64,000 bases of DNA from Paulownia fortunei (Eukaryota; Streptophyta; Magnoliopsida; Lamiales; Paulowniaceae): positions 11,426,060 to 11,490,059 of the forward strand of contig CM033108.1 of assembly GCA_019321725.1 (NCBI GenBank). The letters are read 5' to 3'. The translations under genes were made by a program, and so were the position numbers. Of this stretch, positions 1-11,140 are shown in pieces (the first letter of the stretch is position 1; each line of letters begins with the position of its first letter). Under the pieces are notes generated by a model. The model was not told the origin of the DNA. It worked only from the letters and a program-made list of their open reading frames with translations, and did not search any database.

Positions 1-753
1 TTTCCATATTTTCATATGTTGAATTAGTTGTTTTGGATAGTTTGAAGACTCAAACTATCCAAAACAACGAATTCAACACACAAAATCAGCCCCCACTCTT
101 TTCTTAATTGTGTTGGAATCTTCCAATGCAATCAAGATAGATATCTAATGTCTCTAATTATCTTCATAAGATAAGTATTATCTTATTTTTAATTTTTTTC
201 AATAATTTAAGTGGGGCCTTTAATTAAAAAGTCACTTTAATTTTGGGCTTAGACTTTTACAAAGTCCATTAATTAATCCAATCAATCAAATTTATCCAAT
301 TTTAATTAATTGATCCAATCATTTAATTACTACTCTCCAATTGAGTTTTCAAATCTTATTAAGTTCAATTAAATAATCTCTTACTTAATTGAATAATTAA
401 TTCAACTCATTAAATTAATTTAAGCCCCAAATTAATCTCCATTAATTAATTAAATCCAACTACTTGAATTAATTCCTAGATTAAAAATGTTCCCTTCCAA
501 CTTGTGTTTGACCCTTTAGGTCAACAACTAAGCTAGTAGTGGACTTACAACATTTACAACCCATGAATAATATTTATTCTGATTAATTAATCTAATTAGT
601 TAACCTGCTTGGAATTAACTCCTTAATTCAAAAAACCTCATTGTCCATGAAAACATCTAGCAAGTAATCATGGCAAACTAGTTTTAGGTGAAATAGCGAG
701 TAAACATATTTCAATTGCGAGTCCCATACATGTACTATCCTTCCGAAAACTAA
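1..753 (-). mobile_element. Copia LTR fragment (family C), cut by window edge
   Basis: AT-rich sequence dominated by AATTAATT runs. It shares blocks with the C LTRs at 6070-8045 and 41247-43483: the 'gctagtag' block near 530, 'catgaaaacatctagcaagtaatcatggc' type wording near 650, and the 'ctatccttccgaaaactaat' type wording near 735. It breaks off at 753, where the other C copies continue with 'ctcccgattgaa'. The break coincides with a TGTGACATCC start, as expected for another LTR inserted there. The left part of this LTR lies outside the window. No protein-coding signal was seen. The strand is given by comparison with the copia bodies on the minus strand. Confidence 0.65.
18..77. repeat. Near-perfect inverted repeat, 28-bp arms
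   Basis: The left arm (18-45) and right arm (50-77) are reverse complements with a single mismatch, separated by the four bases AGAC. The arms carry GTTTTGGATAGTTTGA and its complement. The other C-type LTRs in the window show no such hairpin at the corresponding place, so it is local to this copy or subfamily. Confidence 0.9.
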
Positions 754-1829
754 TGTGACATCCCTTAACTTACCTGCAGAGTCTAAACAAGCTGGTACAG
801 TCAAGTCAAAAATGTTAACTTTTTCTTTTCAATACTAGAGTTATGGTTTTAATAAAAGTTCTCATTTTTTATTATAAGAGAAAAAAACTTGAATTCATTT
901 GTTGTTTCATTTCATTTTCAACACACTATTTACATAAATTAAAACTGAGTACATGATGCTATAATCCCGTCTATAGTTTAACACATTTGTTTACAAAATC
1001 ATAATAGATTTGCTTATTTACAAATAAAAAAAGAGTTTTCAAAATAGGCTATAAAAACTGCTTGAAACATAACATAAACTCGATTCTAAATTAAATTGAT
1101 TCTAACCATCAATTAAGAAAACTAATTGCTATTGTTCACAAACATTCATAGACACTTCCAAACACAATATAATCATTTCAAGATCAATAGAAACAAGTAA
1201 ATTAAGCATATTCCATAAGGCAATTAATTTTTGCTGGAAACTAACTTAACTAGAAGCCACCAACCAAGTGAAAGGTAAGTAAAGATTCATTTGCATCCAC
1301 AATGCATAGACATAGTAGATGTGTGAATTATATGTAATATTATAAATCATATGTGCATAGTAGAGGGCTCTCCATTGAGCATACATACATGGGCATTGTC
1401 ATTGGCACGTTCATCATGCATCATATACGAGCATTGTGATAAATCTTTCATTGCACGGCATGATTCAGAGGAAGGAAAATATTTTGCTGATCACTACTAG
1501 TGCACCGAAGCATGCATGGATTTGCATGGTTTTTGCATGGATTTGCAGGTTCGCGTGCATGGATTTGCATGCGCATGAGTATGCATGGATTTGCATGCTT
1601 ATATGATTATTGGCCATTGGATTATGGCGATGTGCAGAGCTCTTTTCCGGTGCATGGGATAGTAGCGTTGGTCAGGGGCCCAAGAAAGAAATGATTTTGA
1701 GAAAAATATTTTGATGCATAAAATTGCATTGTGGGCATAGCATTTTGAGTTGCATGACTTGATATTGTGGATTATTCTTTGACATGCATAATCATTACTT
1801 GCTGAGCGTTAGCTCATATAGTTTATGCA
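754..1829 (+). mobile_element. 5' LTR-like segment of a shrunken family A gypsy element
   Basis: Begins TGTGACATCC, directly after the C LTR breaks at ACTAA. Bases 754-1245 match no other LTR in the window that I could find. From about 1247 ('gccaccaaccaagtg') it follows family A LTRs closely. It ends ...TTTATGCA at 1829, and GAG plus a primer binding site follow at once. In every other A copy about 200-240 further bases lie between TTTATGCA and the LTR end GGTGTTACA. The LTR therefore lost its last part, with the deletion ending exactly where the LTR should end. A TGAGC-GTTA-GCTCA hairpin lies at 1803-1816. Confidence 0.6.
1513..1598 (+). repeat. Short direct repeats of TGCATGGATTTGCA inside A LTR
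   Basis: The motif TGCATGG(ATTTGCA) starts at 1513, 1534, 1556 and 1582, with spacings of 21, 22 and 26 bases. The same cluster occurs in A LTRs near 3825-3915 and 13305-13400. On the other strand it occurs near 21310-21360, 27480-27570 and 58560-58625. It lies upstream of the conserved TGAGC...GCTCA hairpin and could be an enhancer-like block of the LTR; that role is inference. Confidence 0.7.
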
Positions 1830-1832
1830 GAG

Positions 1833-1850
1833 TGGTATCAGAGCCCAGTT
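1833..1850 (+). promoter_or_regulatory. Primer binding site, initiator Met tRNA
   Basis: TGGTATCAGAGC, the complement of the 3' end of plant initiator tRNA-Met, three bases (GAG) after the LTR end. The same GAG spacer and PBS occur on the minus strand at 26824-26844. The following 150 bases match the start of the interior of the gypsy at 20665-27605, which confirms both belong to one family. Confidence 0.85.
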
Positions 1851-3666
1851 TGTGGTTCTGTAGACTGTCCATGTACATGACCTTTGAAACTGGTGGAGCA
1901 CAACCATGCCAGTAAGTTTTATTTGTTGTATAATTCATTTTGTATTTCATGAATAATATTTGCCATGTGTTTTAAGATTTTGTATAAAATAATGTTGAGG
2001 CAGACTCATCAGTAGTAACAGGTACAAACTTTATGGTTGGTATTCTATCTTTAGAGCTACATATTCTCTATTATCTACTACGTATGTAATAAGACTGGAT
2101 AGGGTACTTGATATATATATATATATGTCAATTACAATGTTTTAATTCCTTCTGGAGGTTCAAGATCAACTAAATAGATTTTAAGAGTTGTAGGTTAATT
2201 TTGTTATATTGCTAGGATTATGATATAACCTTTTGTGTTGATTGATTTATTGAGAATTATTCATGGTGGATTATTTCAGGATTATTAAGACTTTTAAATT
2301 CTAGGTGATGAAATTTAGAAATTTTATGGAGGCCATAGCAGGAAAATGTTTACTATTTGTAGAAAATAAGAAAGATTGTCAAATTATAATTTTCTACAGT
2401 TACTGTGAAAGAGAGTTGTAAGAAAGAGTTATTATCAATCTTTGGGTTGTGTCAAAAATTTTAGAAATGACCAAAGTTTACAAAAAAATCTATTTATGTG
2501 ATCTTAGATCTCTTGATACATGTTGAAAAGATGTTTTTGGGCATGCTATTGACTAACGAATTGATTTTATCCTGGATATAGTTGTAAGAACAAAGTCAAT
2601 CTCTCTTTTAGTTTATCATATACACCTATTGGAATTCGCTAAACCATAAGTGATATTGTTATAATATTGGGCAAGGCATTAAGGTCTAGTGCTTCTCCTA
2701 AACATGCTCCACTTCATATTCACCTACAAGAAAGATGAATCTTGAGGTTATGTATTTTTTTTTATTGCAACTGAATTGAGTAATAATTTGTAATAAGTAC
2801 AGATTTTCATATTAAGGTTTATTTGATAAATTAAGATGAGCTACTATGATCTTGATGAATGATTTTAAGTTTGAATTAATTATGAATTTCTTATTGTTCC
2901 ATTGGGTTGACTAATGCCCTAATTATTTTGATATACATGATGAATAATGTGTTTGATGATTCTATATAGGTATGTTTAGGGTGATATTCATTGATGATAT
3001 CTTAGTATATAATGAGGAGAAATATGATTGACCTTTCAATATGATCTTGAAAACTTTAAGGAAGTAGAAATTATTTGTTCGATTTAGTACATGCGAGCTT
3101 TCGGTTATGTAATACAATATTTATTTTGGTACTAGTAATTTTCTTAAGAAAGTGTCCTTGTAACTATTCAAAACTTTGAGGTTGTACTGAAATAGAGAAG
3201 ACCAATAAATGTGATAGAAATAAGAAATATTTTCTGGGTTAGTGATATTATTGGGTATTCAGTCAAAAAAAATTCTCCTTAGTTGTTACTACTTTATTTC
3301 ATCATACATACAGGTATATGAAATCTGAATGGTTCGCTAAGTGGAAAGAAATTTATAATTACTTAAAGAGAATTGAATTGAGCTTCAGTAGTGACTCCAA
3401 CTTTAGATATAAGTTATTTATTGTGTATAGTGGTTTATCTCATTGTGTTTTGGTATATGTTGATATAATATAGAAAATTACTCGATACTCTTTGAGTTAA
3501 TTAGATTATTTATGTAATACTATATGTTACATTACAAAACCGAAGTACTTGAAATATCTATATACTTAAAAGGAGTTTAACATGAAGAAAGGATATATAT
3601 TATTAGTAACTGAATATATTGTATGATCCATATAACAACAGATGTCATTGGAATAAAATATCTCAA
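1851..3666 (+). pseudogene. Ty3/gypsy interior relic (leader, RT and RNase H fragments)
   Basis: Decayed interior of a family A gypsy element, shortened to about 1.8 kb where a full pol alone would need over 3 kb. Bases 1851-2010 match the leader of the 20665-27605 element. Around 2880-3060 the plus strand still reads like reverse transcriptase: a PLG.TNA block (the family has MPFGLTNA), then MMNNVF, then FIDDILVY, the catalytic aspartate pair. The pieces lie in different frames with stops. Around 3330-3480 a degenerate RNase H region (an 'IVYSGLSHCVLVY'-like line) can be made out. Gag, protease and integrase are not recognisable. This relic cannot encode a working enzyme. The identification rests on RT motif order, the matching leader and the flanking LTRs. 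Confidence 0.65.
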
Positions 3667-4519
3667 TATGTGCATAGTAGAGGGCTCTCCATTGAGCATA
3701 CATACATGGGCATTGTCATTGGCACGTTCATGCATCATATACGAGCATTGTGATAAATCTTGCATTGCACGACATGATTCAGAGGAAGGAAAATGTTTTG
3801 CTGATCACTACTAGTGCACCGAAGCATGCATGGATTTGCATGGTTTTATGCATGGATTTGCAGGTTCGCGTGCATGGATTTGCATGCGCATGAGTATGCA
3901 TGGATTTGCATGCTTATATGATTATTGGCCATTGGATTATGGCGATGTGCAGAGCACTTTTCCGGTGCATGGGATAGTAGCGTTGGTCAGGGGCCCAAGA
4001 AAGAAATGATTTTGAGAGAAATATTTTGATGCATAAAATTGCATTGTGGGCATAGCATTTTGACTTGCATGACTTGATATTGTGGATTATTCTTTGACAT
4101 GCATAATCATTACTTGTTGAGCGTTAGCTCATATAGTTTATGCATTGTAGGTGAGTCTGGTGATACTTGATACCATGGACTTACTAGGCAAGCTGTTGGG
4201 GTTCCTACAGGTTCTGAGGATCAGTGTACATGGATGACGACCTGTTGGGTTGATTGTTAACTTATTTGATTTTGTAGTCTATTGTATTAGGTTTTGGGAT
4301 TTGTACAATATGTTACTTTTATAACTTTTATGTACACGGGTATATAAATATTATGATTGTTATGGGTCCTCTGCATGTATATATATTAGTCTGTGAGTGG
4401 GAAAATATTTATTATTTATTAATAGGTTGCAGGAAAAAAAAAATAATAATGCATGCACACAGGCTTTATCATGTTAAATTATACTATATATATAGTTCTG
4501 TAGGAATGGGGGTGTTACA
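3667..4519 (+). mobile_element. 3' LTR of the shrunken gypsy (family A), 5' truncated
   Basis: Runs from 'tatgtgcatagtagaggg' to the full family end GGGGGTGTTACA. Where it overlaps the 5' copy (1340-1825 against 3668-4145) the two differ at only a few positions by eye, so they look like the two LTRs of one insertion. It contains the TGCATGGATTTGCA repeats and the TGAGCGTTAGCTCA hairpin. The first 2 kb of the LTR is missing. Confidence 0.7.
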
Positions 4520-6069
4520 CATAGGGATGTCAAAATTATCATGCAACTAAATTGGACAGCAAGAAAATATGAAAATGTGAATCTGTCTCATTTGATAACT
4601 TAGCATATTTCAACCTAGACATGTTCTATTGAATGTTAACAATTAGGTACATGATATTAGAGTTATAATACTTCAATTATATGATGTTTACATGTATCTA
4701 AGATGAGAAATTAAGGTATTGGAGGGACTAGATTGGGTTCTAGTTTGTAAAACCTTGATAGCTTGGCGTTTAAGGTCTTAGTATGATATTTTATGCTTTC
4801 AACTTGCCAAATTGGGAATGGTGCTTTATGTTGGGTAATATTATAGGCTATTTTACACCTAAGATTGGAGGGGAACAATAAACAAATCTAGACTAAGCCA
4901 CCAACCAAGTGAAAGGTAAGTAAAGATCCATTTGCAACTACAATGCAAGAACATAGTATGTCTGGAAGCATGTATACCTAATGTGTTAATGATATTAAAT
5001 TTGATTGAGAGTCTTATGATTCTTGAAACACGTTGAGAGCAAGATGACTTGCATTTCATATTGAACATATCATTCATGAGCATTTACATGTGCATGCACG
5101 GTATATGAGTATAGTGGAGGTTCTTGCATGCATGATATGATTTGAGACATGGTTTTTAGAAATAAAATATTTTGGTTGGCTACTACTAGTGTACCGAGGC
5201 ATGCGAGGTGTTCTTATATGATATTTTGGGGCGCCGTGAGTGTTACTTCTCGGAGGATCACAGGGGTTGACAGGGGGTGTATCCCTGGTGGTCACGAGAG
5301 GGTGAACCACTTGACTGTGCCCTCATTGACTCTGCCAGTGGGAAGACTTCTGGAGGATCACAGGGGAAGACAATGGGTGGATCTTTGGTGATCCCAGGAG
5401 ATGGCCCTTGGATTGAGTCATTTGTTTATGGCCATGTGATTATTGATATTGTTTAGAACTCTATTCGGTGCATAGTAGGTGGGCCAAGGGCCCAATAAAT
5501 GAAGTGATTTTTAATGAAAACTCTTTGATTCATGAGTACTCAATTTGACACATTTATAACATCATATCTTAGAGTTGAGTTGCATGAGATTTTATGTCAT
5601 ACTCTTGTCATGCATGATTTTTATTTATTGAGCGTTAGCTCATGTAGTTCATGCATTGTAGGTGAACATGGTGAGACTTGAGACCTCTGGTTTACTAGCT
5701 GGCAGTGGAGCTCCTACAGGCTTTCAAAGATCAATGTACTTAGATGACAACCTGTTGGGCTATTTTGTAGGCTGTGTTTTTTATTTCACAGTTATTGTAT
5801 TATATTAGTAACTTTATCATGTATATCACTTTCAAAACTCCTTTGTGATAGAGAGTTTGGGTTTGTGATGGTTTTGATAGACTTGATTAATATTTAATAA
5901 CTACATATGTATATACAGTGTGACAGGATATGAAAGCACTTTACTTTTATCAATGTTTTGTTGAACTAAGTAGAAAAAAAAAGTTATACACAGGCATACA
6001 TGCACAAATTGTGTTGTACAGGTTGTTTATATATATATATATTATACATATTATTGGGAAGTTGTGACA
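4520..6069 (+). mobile_element. Family A' LTR fragment, 5' truncated
   Basis: Starts abruptly at 'catagggatgtcaaaatt', immediately after the GGTGTTACA end of the preceding LTR, and runs to ...GGGAAGTTGTGACA at 6069. It matches 49065-50608, the A' solo LTR, almost throughout. A' differs from A in the block 'ggcgccgtgagtgttactt' and the GATCACAGGGG repeats. Base 6070 continues with GAAGC, which in the C LTR at 41247 is part of 'ggaatGAAGCaattaattgc', so this LTR had inserted into a C LTR. The matching left flank is not present here. Confidence 0.75.
5251..5402 (+). repeat. 100-base-offset direct duplication in A' LTR
   Basis: GGAGGATCACAGGGG occurs at 5252 and again at 5352. Each copy is followed by a short variable stretch and then a GGTG(G/A)TC(A/C)C element. 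The same pair is present in the second A' copy near 49792 and 49890. Family A copies lack it. It is more G+C rich than its surroundings. Confidence 0.75.
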
Positions 6070-8045
6070 GAAGCAATCAATTGTTTATCCTGAATTTTTA
6101 AATTTTGCAGGGATCCAAGTGTCTCCCTCGATCAGGTCTACTATATGAAAAAGTAATACCAATTAAAAAGATTAACTAGTATCCTTTTAATCATTTACTA
6201 GTTTAGATCCGGAGTGAATTTTGCCTTTTAATCTAATTGATGGATCAAGAACAAACTTTCAAGAACAATAAAGATTTATTCTTTAAGTTCTTGAAACTTG
6301 AATATAAAAAGAATATCAAGAAACTAGAACAAAAAAATCAAGATTTCAAGAAAACACTTTTTTCTTTTTCTTTCTTTTGTTTTCATAAAAATAATTTTTT
6401 GCTAATTATTTCATGTAATTTTCATCCATCCCAATATATAAGGGCTGAAAATTTGCTCCAACTCCAACTCCTAGAGAGTTTGTCAATTTTGAATTATTTC
6501 AGAGTTTGATTTTTGAAGGATTCTAAATCTTCCAATAACTCTTCTCTTTTTCTCTCTCCAATGTGTGTGGACTTGTTTGAGACTACATTAGTCATCAAAA
6601 TTGTCTATATACATTCTTGATATTAATTTGAACTCTTCAAATAATTTCAAGATAGATATATATCAAATATATACCAAAAATATATTTATATATAAAATAA
6701 ATCCTAGTGGCCGATTTTTATCCTATAAAAATTGGTCACTTTATTTATTTATCTATAAATATGTCAATTAAATAAATTATATTTATTTAATTTATTCTCT
6801 TCATATTCTAGTGGGCTTCTTAAATGATCCACATTAATTTTTGGGTTTGGACTTAAAAATCCACAAATCAATCCAATTGATTAATTATAATTTACTCCAA
6901 TTAGGCTTCCTAATGAAATTAGGTCCAATTAAATAATTCAATTACTTAATTAAATAATTTAATTTAACCATTAAATTAAATAGAACCCTTAATTATTTAA
7001 TTAATCAATATTAATTAATTATTTCTAATTATTTGATAAATCCTAAAATTAAAAATGTTACTTTCCATAAAGACGTGTGACCCTCTTATGTTCACTACTA
7101 AGCTAGTAGTGGGCTTGCAACATTTGCAACTTATGAATAACAATTATTTCAATTAATTAATCCGCTTGGATTTAACTTCTTAATTCCAAAAACCTCACTA
7201 TCCATGAAAACATCTAACAAGTAATCATGGCAACTACTTAAATGAAATAACAAGTAAACCTATTTTAGTTACGAGTATCATGAACATACACGGTCCTTTC
7301 GATAGCTAATCTTCCGATTGAATTTAGGGCATGGATTATAAGTTGAAATCTAAAATGATTCAATAACTGTGATCCCATTTCAAGTTTCAATTAATCCTGA
7401 TGAATAACGATTCATCATGTCTTAGCCAATATCTTGAAATCACGAACTATAAAAACACAGAAGATTCTCTTATTTAAAAAGACAACTGTCGAATTCTATG
7501 TTGGCCAGTGACAAACATCCATGCACACCAGTGCAACACCCAACATACCCCATTTGTGATTGTTAAGCAATCATAAGATATATCAAAATATTGTAGGATA
7601 CATGTAAGGCTACCATCACGCCTCAAGTCCGAGGACTAGCCGTGTACTATCGCAACACAGCAGTTCTTATTTTGACAAGCAAAGCCTCCAGCTAAGAACT
7701 TCTCGCAGGCCATGTTTGGTGTACTTATTCCCTAACAAGCACTCACATACATACACTTGCATCTCTACATTAATGCTAATGGAATGCGACATCCTTGTCT
7801 CATGAGCATGCATCGTATGTATGAGTCTTACTGAGCTATTTGATTTCCCATCTCAAAAAGCTCTCAACTCAGAACTCATTTAAGACAAAAGCCTTAGATG
7901 CATGTTCATGATCGGCATCATATGCGTGACCATGCCCCGTAGCTAAATTTAGTCTAAGGACTTTATCTAATATGCAGAAAGAAAAATTGTAAGACATAAG
8001 ATAAAGAAAATATTTTTTTATTAATATGATTCCCAATAAGATTGC
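6070..8045 (-). mobile_element. Copia LTR (family C), left portion; 3' LTR of the 15-21 kb copia
   Basis: Aligns along its length with the solo LTR at 41417-43415: 'gcagggatccaagtg', the hexamer-rich AATTAATT block, 'catgaaaacatctaacaagtaatcatgg', 'cccaacataccc' and 'gattcccaata(a/g)gattg'. It stops at ATTGC (8041-8045) and resumes at 15063, so the Athila-like element at 8046-15057 is inserted in it. The first 170 bases of the LTR are missing on the left. The open frame near 6237-6509 lies wholly inside the LTR and is not a gene. Confidence 0.85.
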
Positions 8046-9560
8046 TGCTACAACTTTAAGGTTGCAAACTCAAATGCAGGTTGTATTAAGTAATAAATTT
8101 CTCGTGAATCCGACGTCGATCCACAGGGAAGTTGTTTGAAGAATTCAAGTTTATATTTCTAAAAAGATGGAGTTTATGTGAATCAAAATATATGAACAAT
8201 TAATGTATGTTGTAACTAAAGAAAAACCTAAGTAATAAAAGTATTGAGGATTAGGGATCCACTCTTGAGTTTTGGATAGAGAAATGGTTATTTATTCTTT
8301 TTACCTCTATTAATTACCACAATTGGAATCCATACATAATGAAGGTTTCAATGGGAAGATATTATCAAATAACTCATGCAATAAGGTAATCATGATATTA
8401 TCTTACTATTGCAAATTATCTCTTAACGCCAACACTTATTTATGGGATCAAGCATTTATGCACACCTTCGTCAACAACAAATCAAGGTTTCATATTAGCA
8501 GTCAGTGTGGTAAAACCGTACAATAAGCTAAATGAACCCAAGTATTTGTTGTGCCATTGGAGATACATAAATCAAGAATCACCACAAAACAAGTAGGGTT
8601 TAGATCAAGAGGTTCTACCCTTATAACCATTCATCTTCCTCCATCAAGAGGTTCACCCTTTTTCCTCAACAAAATGAAATTTAGAAAGACATAATAAAAG
8701 TAGCAAAGACTAAAAATATAAGAGAAACTAGAGAATGCATTTCTATTACTACTAAAAAACTTACAATACTAGAAAACATACAAACTAGATAACTTAGCCT
8801 AAAGAAACCCTCTACCACCCACCCCCTCTCTTACAAGCTTAATATATAGCCTATTTATAGTACTTGGAGTAAGCTAGAGGCCAAATAAATAATGGAGGGG
8901 TTAATCAAGTGGTATGCTAGTTGACAAGAGTTGGTAAGTTGTTACACAAATTTCTCACCTACTGAATTGAATTGCATTTTTCGATCAGATACAGCCAGAT
9001 TTTGAGAAAGCATGAAGAATCTAAATTGTAGATGATTCGGCGCTGATATATTTTCATATATCCTTTGTCAAATTTGGCAGTCGGATGAATGAGATATGGT
9101 CAAATTACGGAGTCATATCCAAGAGTCGCCCTTTAACAATAGCAGCAACTTGCAGCCTATGTTTTTACCATTTTGACACATTTTCACACCATCTTATCTT
9201 CAAAAAACTTGTTTATTTACCTCTTGTGTATAACATATCCAAATTTTAGTCCAAAATAAATTTGGGCCCAAGCGATATAACCCAATTGGTAAAATAAGTC
9301 AATACTGGGCTGAACTCTGATCTGAATTTTGGTGATCCATTTTGTACAACTACTTGGATGAATTTTCTACTATTATCAAAACTGAATTGGGCTGAGCTTC
9401 CAATAGAAAAGTTGTCCCTATATCTCTTGGCTTTCAAATAAAATGAGCTTTAGGTCCATAAGCCTTTTGATCATGAAGTTATGCTCAAATTACAAAAACT
9501 GCATAAGTTTGGAAACATGCTTCCATTTATTCCCTAACACAAAACATTAATAAAATAATA
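8046..9560 (-). mobile_element. 3' LTR of the Athila-like element (approximate inner edge)
   Basis: Non-coding stretch between the element terminus and the broken integrase. It contains the block around 8100-8130 ('cgacgtcgatccacaggg') that recurs in plant gypsy LTRs. The inner border is uncertain: integrase stops near 9588 and the LTR start (TGATAAG) is not found here, so the same deletion probably removed the C-terminal pol region and the LTR start. Frames at 8323-8526 and 9246-9437 lie inside and show no protein similarity I recognise. Confidence 0.55.
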
Positions 9561-9587
9561 ATATTAACAAGAATAAAGTAAGAAAAC

Positions 9588-10600
9588 CTTTGATTCTTGA
9601 TTTATAAATTTTATAATTCTCATATGCATCATTTCTCAGTTCTTGAAGTTCATTGATTTGCAATTTGCGGAATTTTGAAGCTTTATCAAGGTTGAAGTTA
9701 AACATTTTGATTGCCCAATAAGCTTTATGTTCAAGTTCAACAGGTAAATGACAAGGTTTTCCATAAACTATCCTATAAGGAGACATGCCTAATGATGTTT
9801 TGAAAGCAGTTCTATATGCCCAAAGTGTATCGGTAAGTCTAAGAGACCAATCTTTACGGTTTGGGTTAATTGTTTTCTCCAAAATTTATTTTATCTCCCT
9901 ATTTGCAAGTTCAACTTGTCCATTTGTCTTAGGGTGATAAGTGGTTGCAACTTTATGTATGATTCCATATTTCCTCATTAAAGTTTCGAAAACTTTGTTA
10001 CAAATATATTTTCCCCCATCACTGATAATAGATCTAGGAATTCCAAATTGACTTAAAATATTCTTTCAAAAAATTTATCACTATTTTATGATCATTATTT
10101 CGACAAAGAATTGCCTCGATCCATTTTGAAACATAATCTATGGCAACCAGTATGTAAAGAAAACTAAATGATAATGGAAATGGCCCCATAAAATCAATAC
10201 CCCAACAGTCAAAGATTTCAATCACTAGGATAGGGTGTAGGGGCATCATATTTCTCTTTGAAAGGGACCCTAACTTTTAATAATTTTCACAACTTTTGCA
10301 GAAAGTGTAAGTGTATTTGAAAAGAGTTGGCCAATAAAATCCACATTGCAAGAATTTTGCAGTAGTTTTCTTTACAGAAAAATGACCACCATATTCTTCT
10401 GAATGACAAAATTTGACAATATTACCTATCTCATTGTCAGGCACACATCTTCAAAAGATTTGATCCAGACAATATTTGAATAGGGATGGATCATCCCAAT
10501 AAAAAAATTTAATCTCAGTCAAAAACATCTTTTTGTCTTAAGAGTTCCAATGCGATGGCATCTTTCCTGTCACAAGAAAATTAATAATGTCAGCAAACCA
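9588..10600 (-). pseudogene. Integrase of Athila-like gypsy (stops, truncated C end)
   Basis: Integrase would insert the cDNA into the chromosome. Reading the minus strand from 10600 downward, the zinc-binding part comes first: an H...H line (SEEYGGHFSVKKTTAKIL) and then CKSC near 10290, a good HHCC module. The catalytic core follows with GIDFMGPF near 10205, IISDGG near 10020 and [10 protein letters not shown] near 9910, so all three acidic residues (D, D, E) are still readable. Next is the conserved [17 protein letters not shown] stretch near 9800. Stops interrupt it in at least four places, for example after the second zinc cysteine pair and just before SQFG. It ends at YKSRIK, then runs into non-homologous sequence: the C-terminal part is lost. 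The wording is that of the Athila-type (OTA) lineage. Confidence 0.85.
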
Positions 10601-10689
10601 AGGTAAAATAGAAACATTAAATAGTTTTTCATCAGGGAAAGTGTCATTAATAGGTATGGTTTGAAATGAGTCATCACAAACAAGTCTCG

Positions 10690-11135
10690 ACAAATAATCA
10701 GTCACTACATTCTCTACTCCTTTTTTATCTCAAATAGTAACATTAAATTCCTTGAGTAAAAGAATCCACCTAATCAGTCTTGGTTTAGCATCTTTTTTTG
10801 ACAAAAGATATTTCAAAGCTGCATGATCACTGAAAACAATAATTGGTGAGCCAACAAGATAAGATCGAAAGTTGTCCAATGCAAAAACTATAATAAGTAA
10901 TTCTTTTATAGTTGTTGTATAATTCAATTGAGCACCATTTAAAGTTGTACTTGCATAGTAAATAACATATGGTTTTTTATCTTTTCTTTGTCCCAAGACA
11001 GCTCCAAAAGCATAATCACTAGCATCACACATTATTTCAAAAGATAAAGTCCAATCTGGAGGCTGCATGATTTGAGCAGACGTAAGCATGCTTTTAAACT
11101 TAACAAAAGCATTTTCACAGTTTTCAGTCCATTCA
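10690..11135 (-). pseudogene. RNase H of Athila-like gypsy, split by solo LTR
   Basis: RNase H would remove the RNA strand during reverse transcription. The reading on the minus strand gives [18 protein letters not shown] (with the first catalytic Asp), [15 protein letters not shown], then [20 protein letters not shown] (catalytic Glu) and [18 protein letters not shown] (further Asp), followed by [12 protein letters not shown]. This is the usual order for a gypsy RNase H. Its N-terminal neighbour [16 protein letters not shown] is cut from the reverse transcriptase by the 2861-base insertion at 11141-14001. The frame then stops after EFNVTI. Catalytic residues are preserved although the gene as a whole is dead. 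Confidence 0.85.
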
Positions 11136-11140
11136 AGATT

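Noticed and set aside
1500..1694. Frame of 64 codons rich in MHGFA repeats, also at 13311-13502
   Set aside because: It is the translation of the TGCATGGATTTGCA repeats of the A LTR; frames differ between copies and no product is conserved.
1833..1850. tRNA-like match
   Set aside because: Only the complement of a tRNA 3' end; it is a retrotransposon primer site, not a tRNA gene. No full tRNA cloverleaf was noticed elsewhere.
5074..5391. Frames of 78 and 80 codons on opposite strands in the A' LTR
   Set aside because: They follow the GC-richer duplication; the second A' copy breaks both.
6237..6509. 90-codon frame with lysine and phenylalanine runs
   Set aside because: Lies wholly in a C LTR; the corresponding part of the solo LTR at 41247 does not keep the frame.
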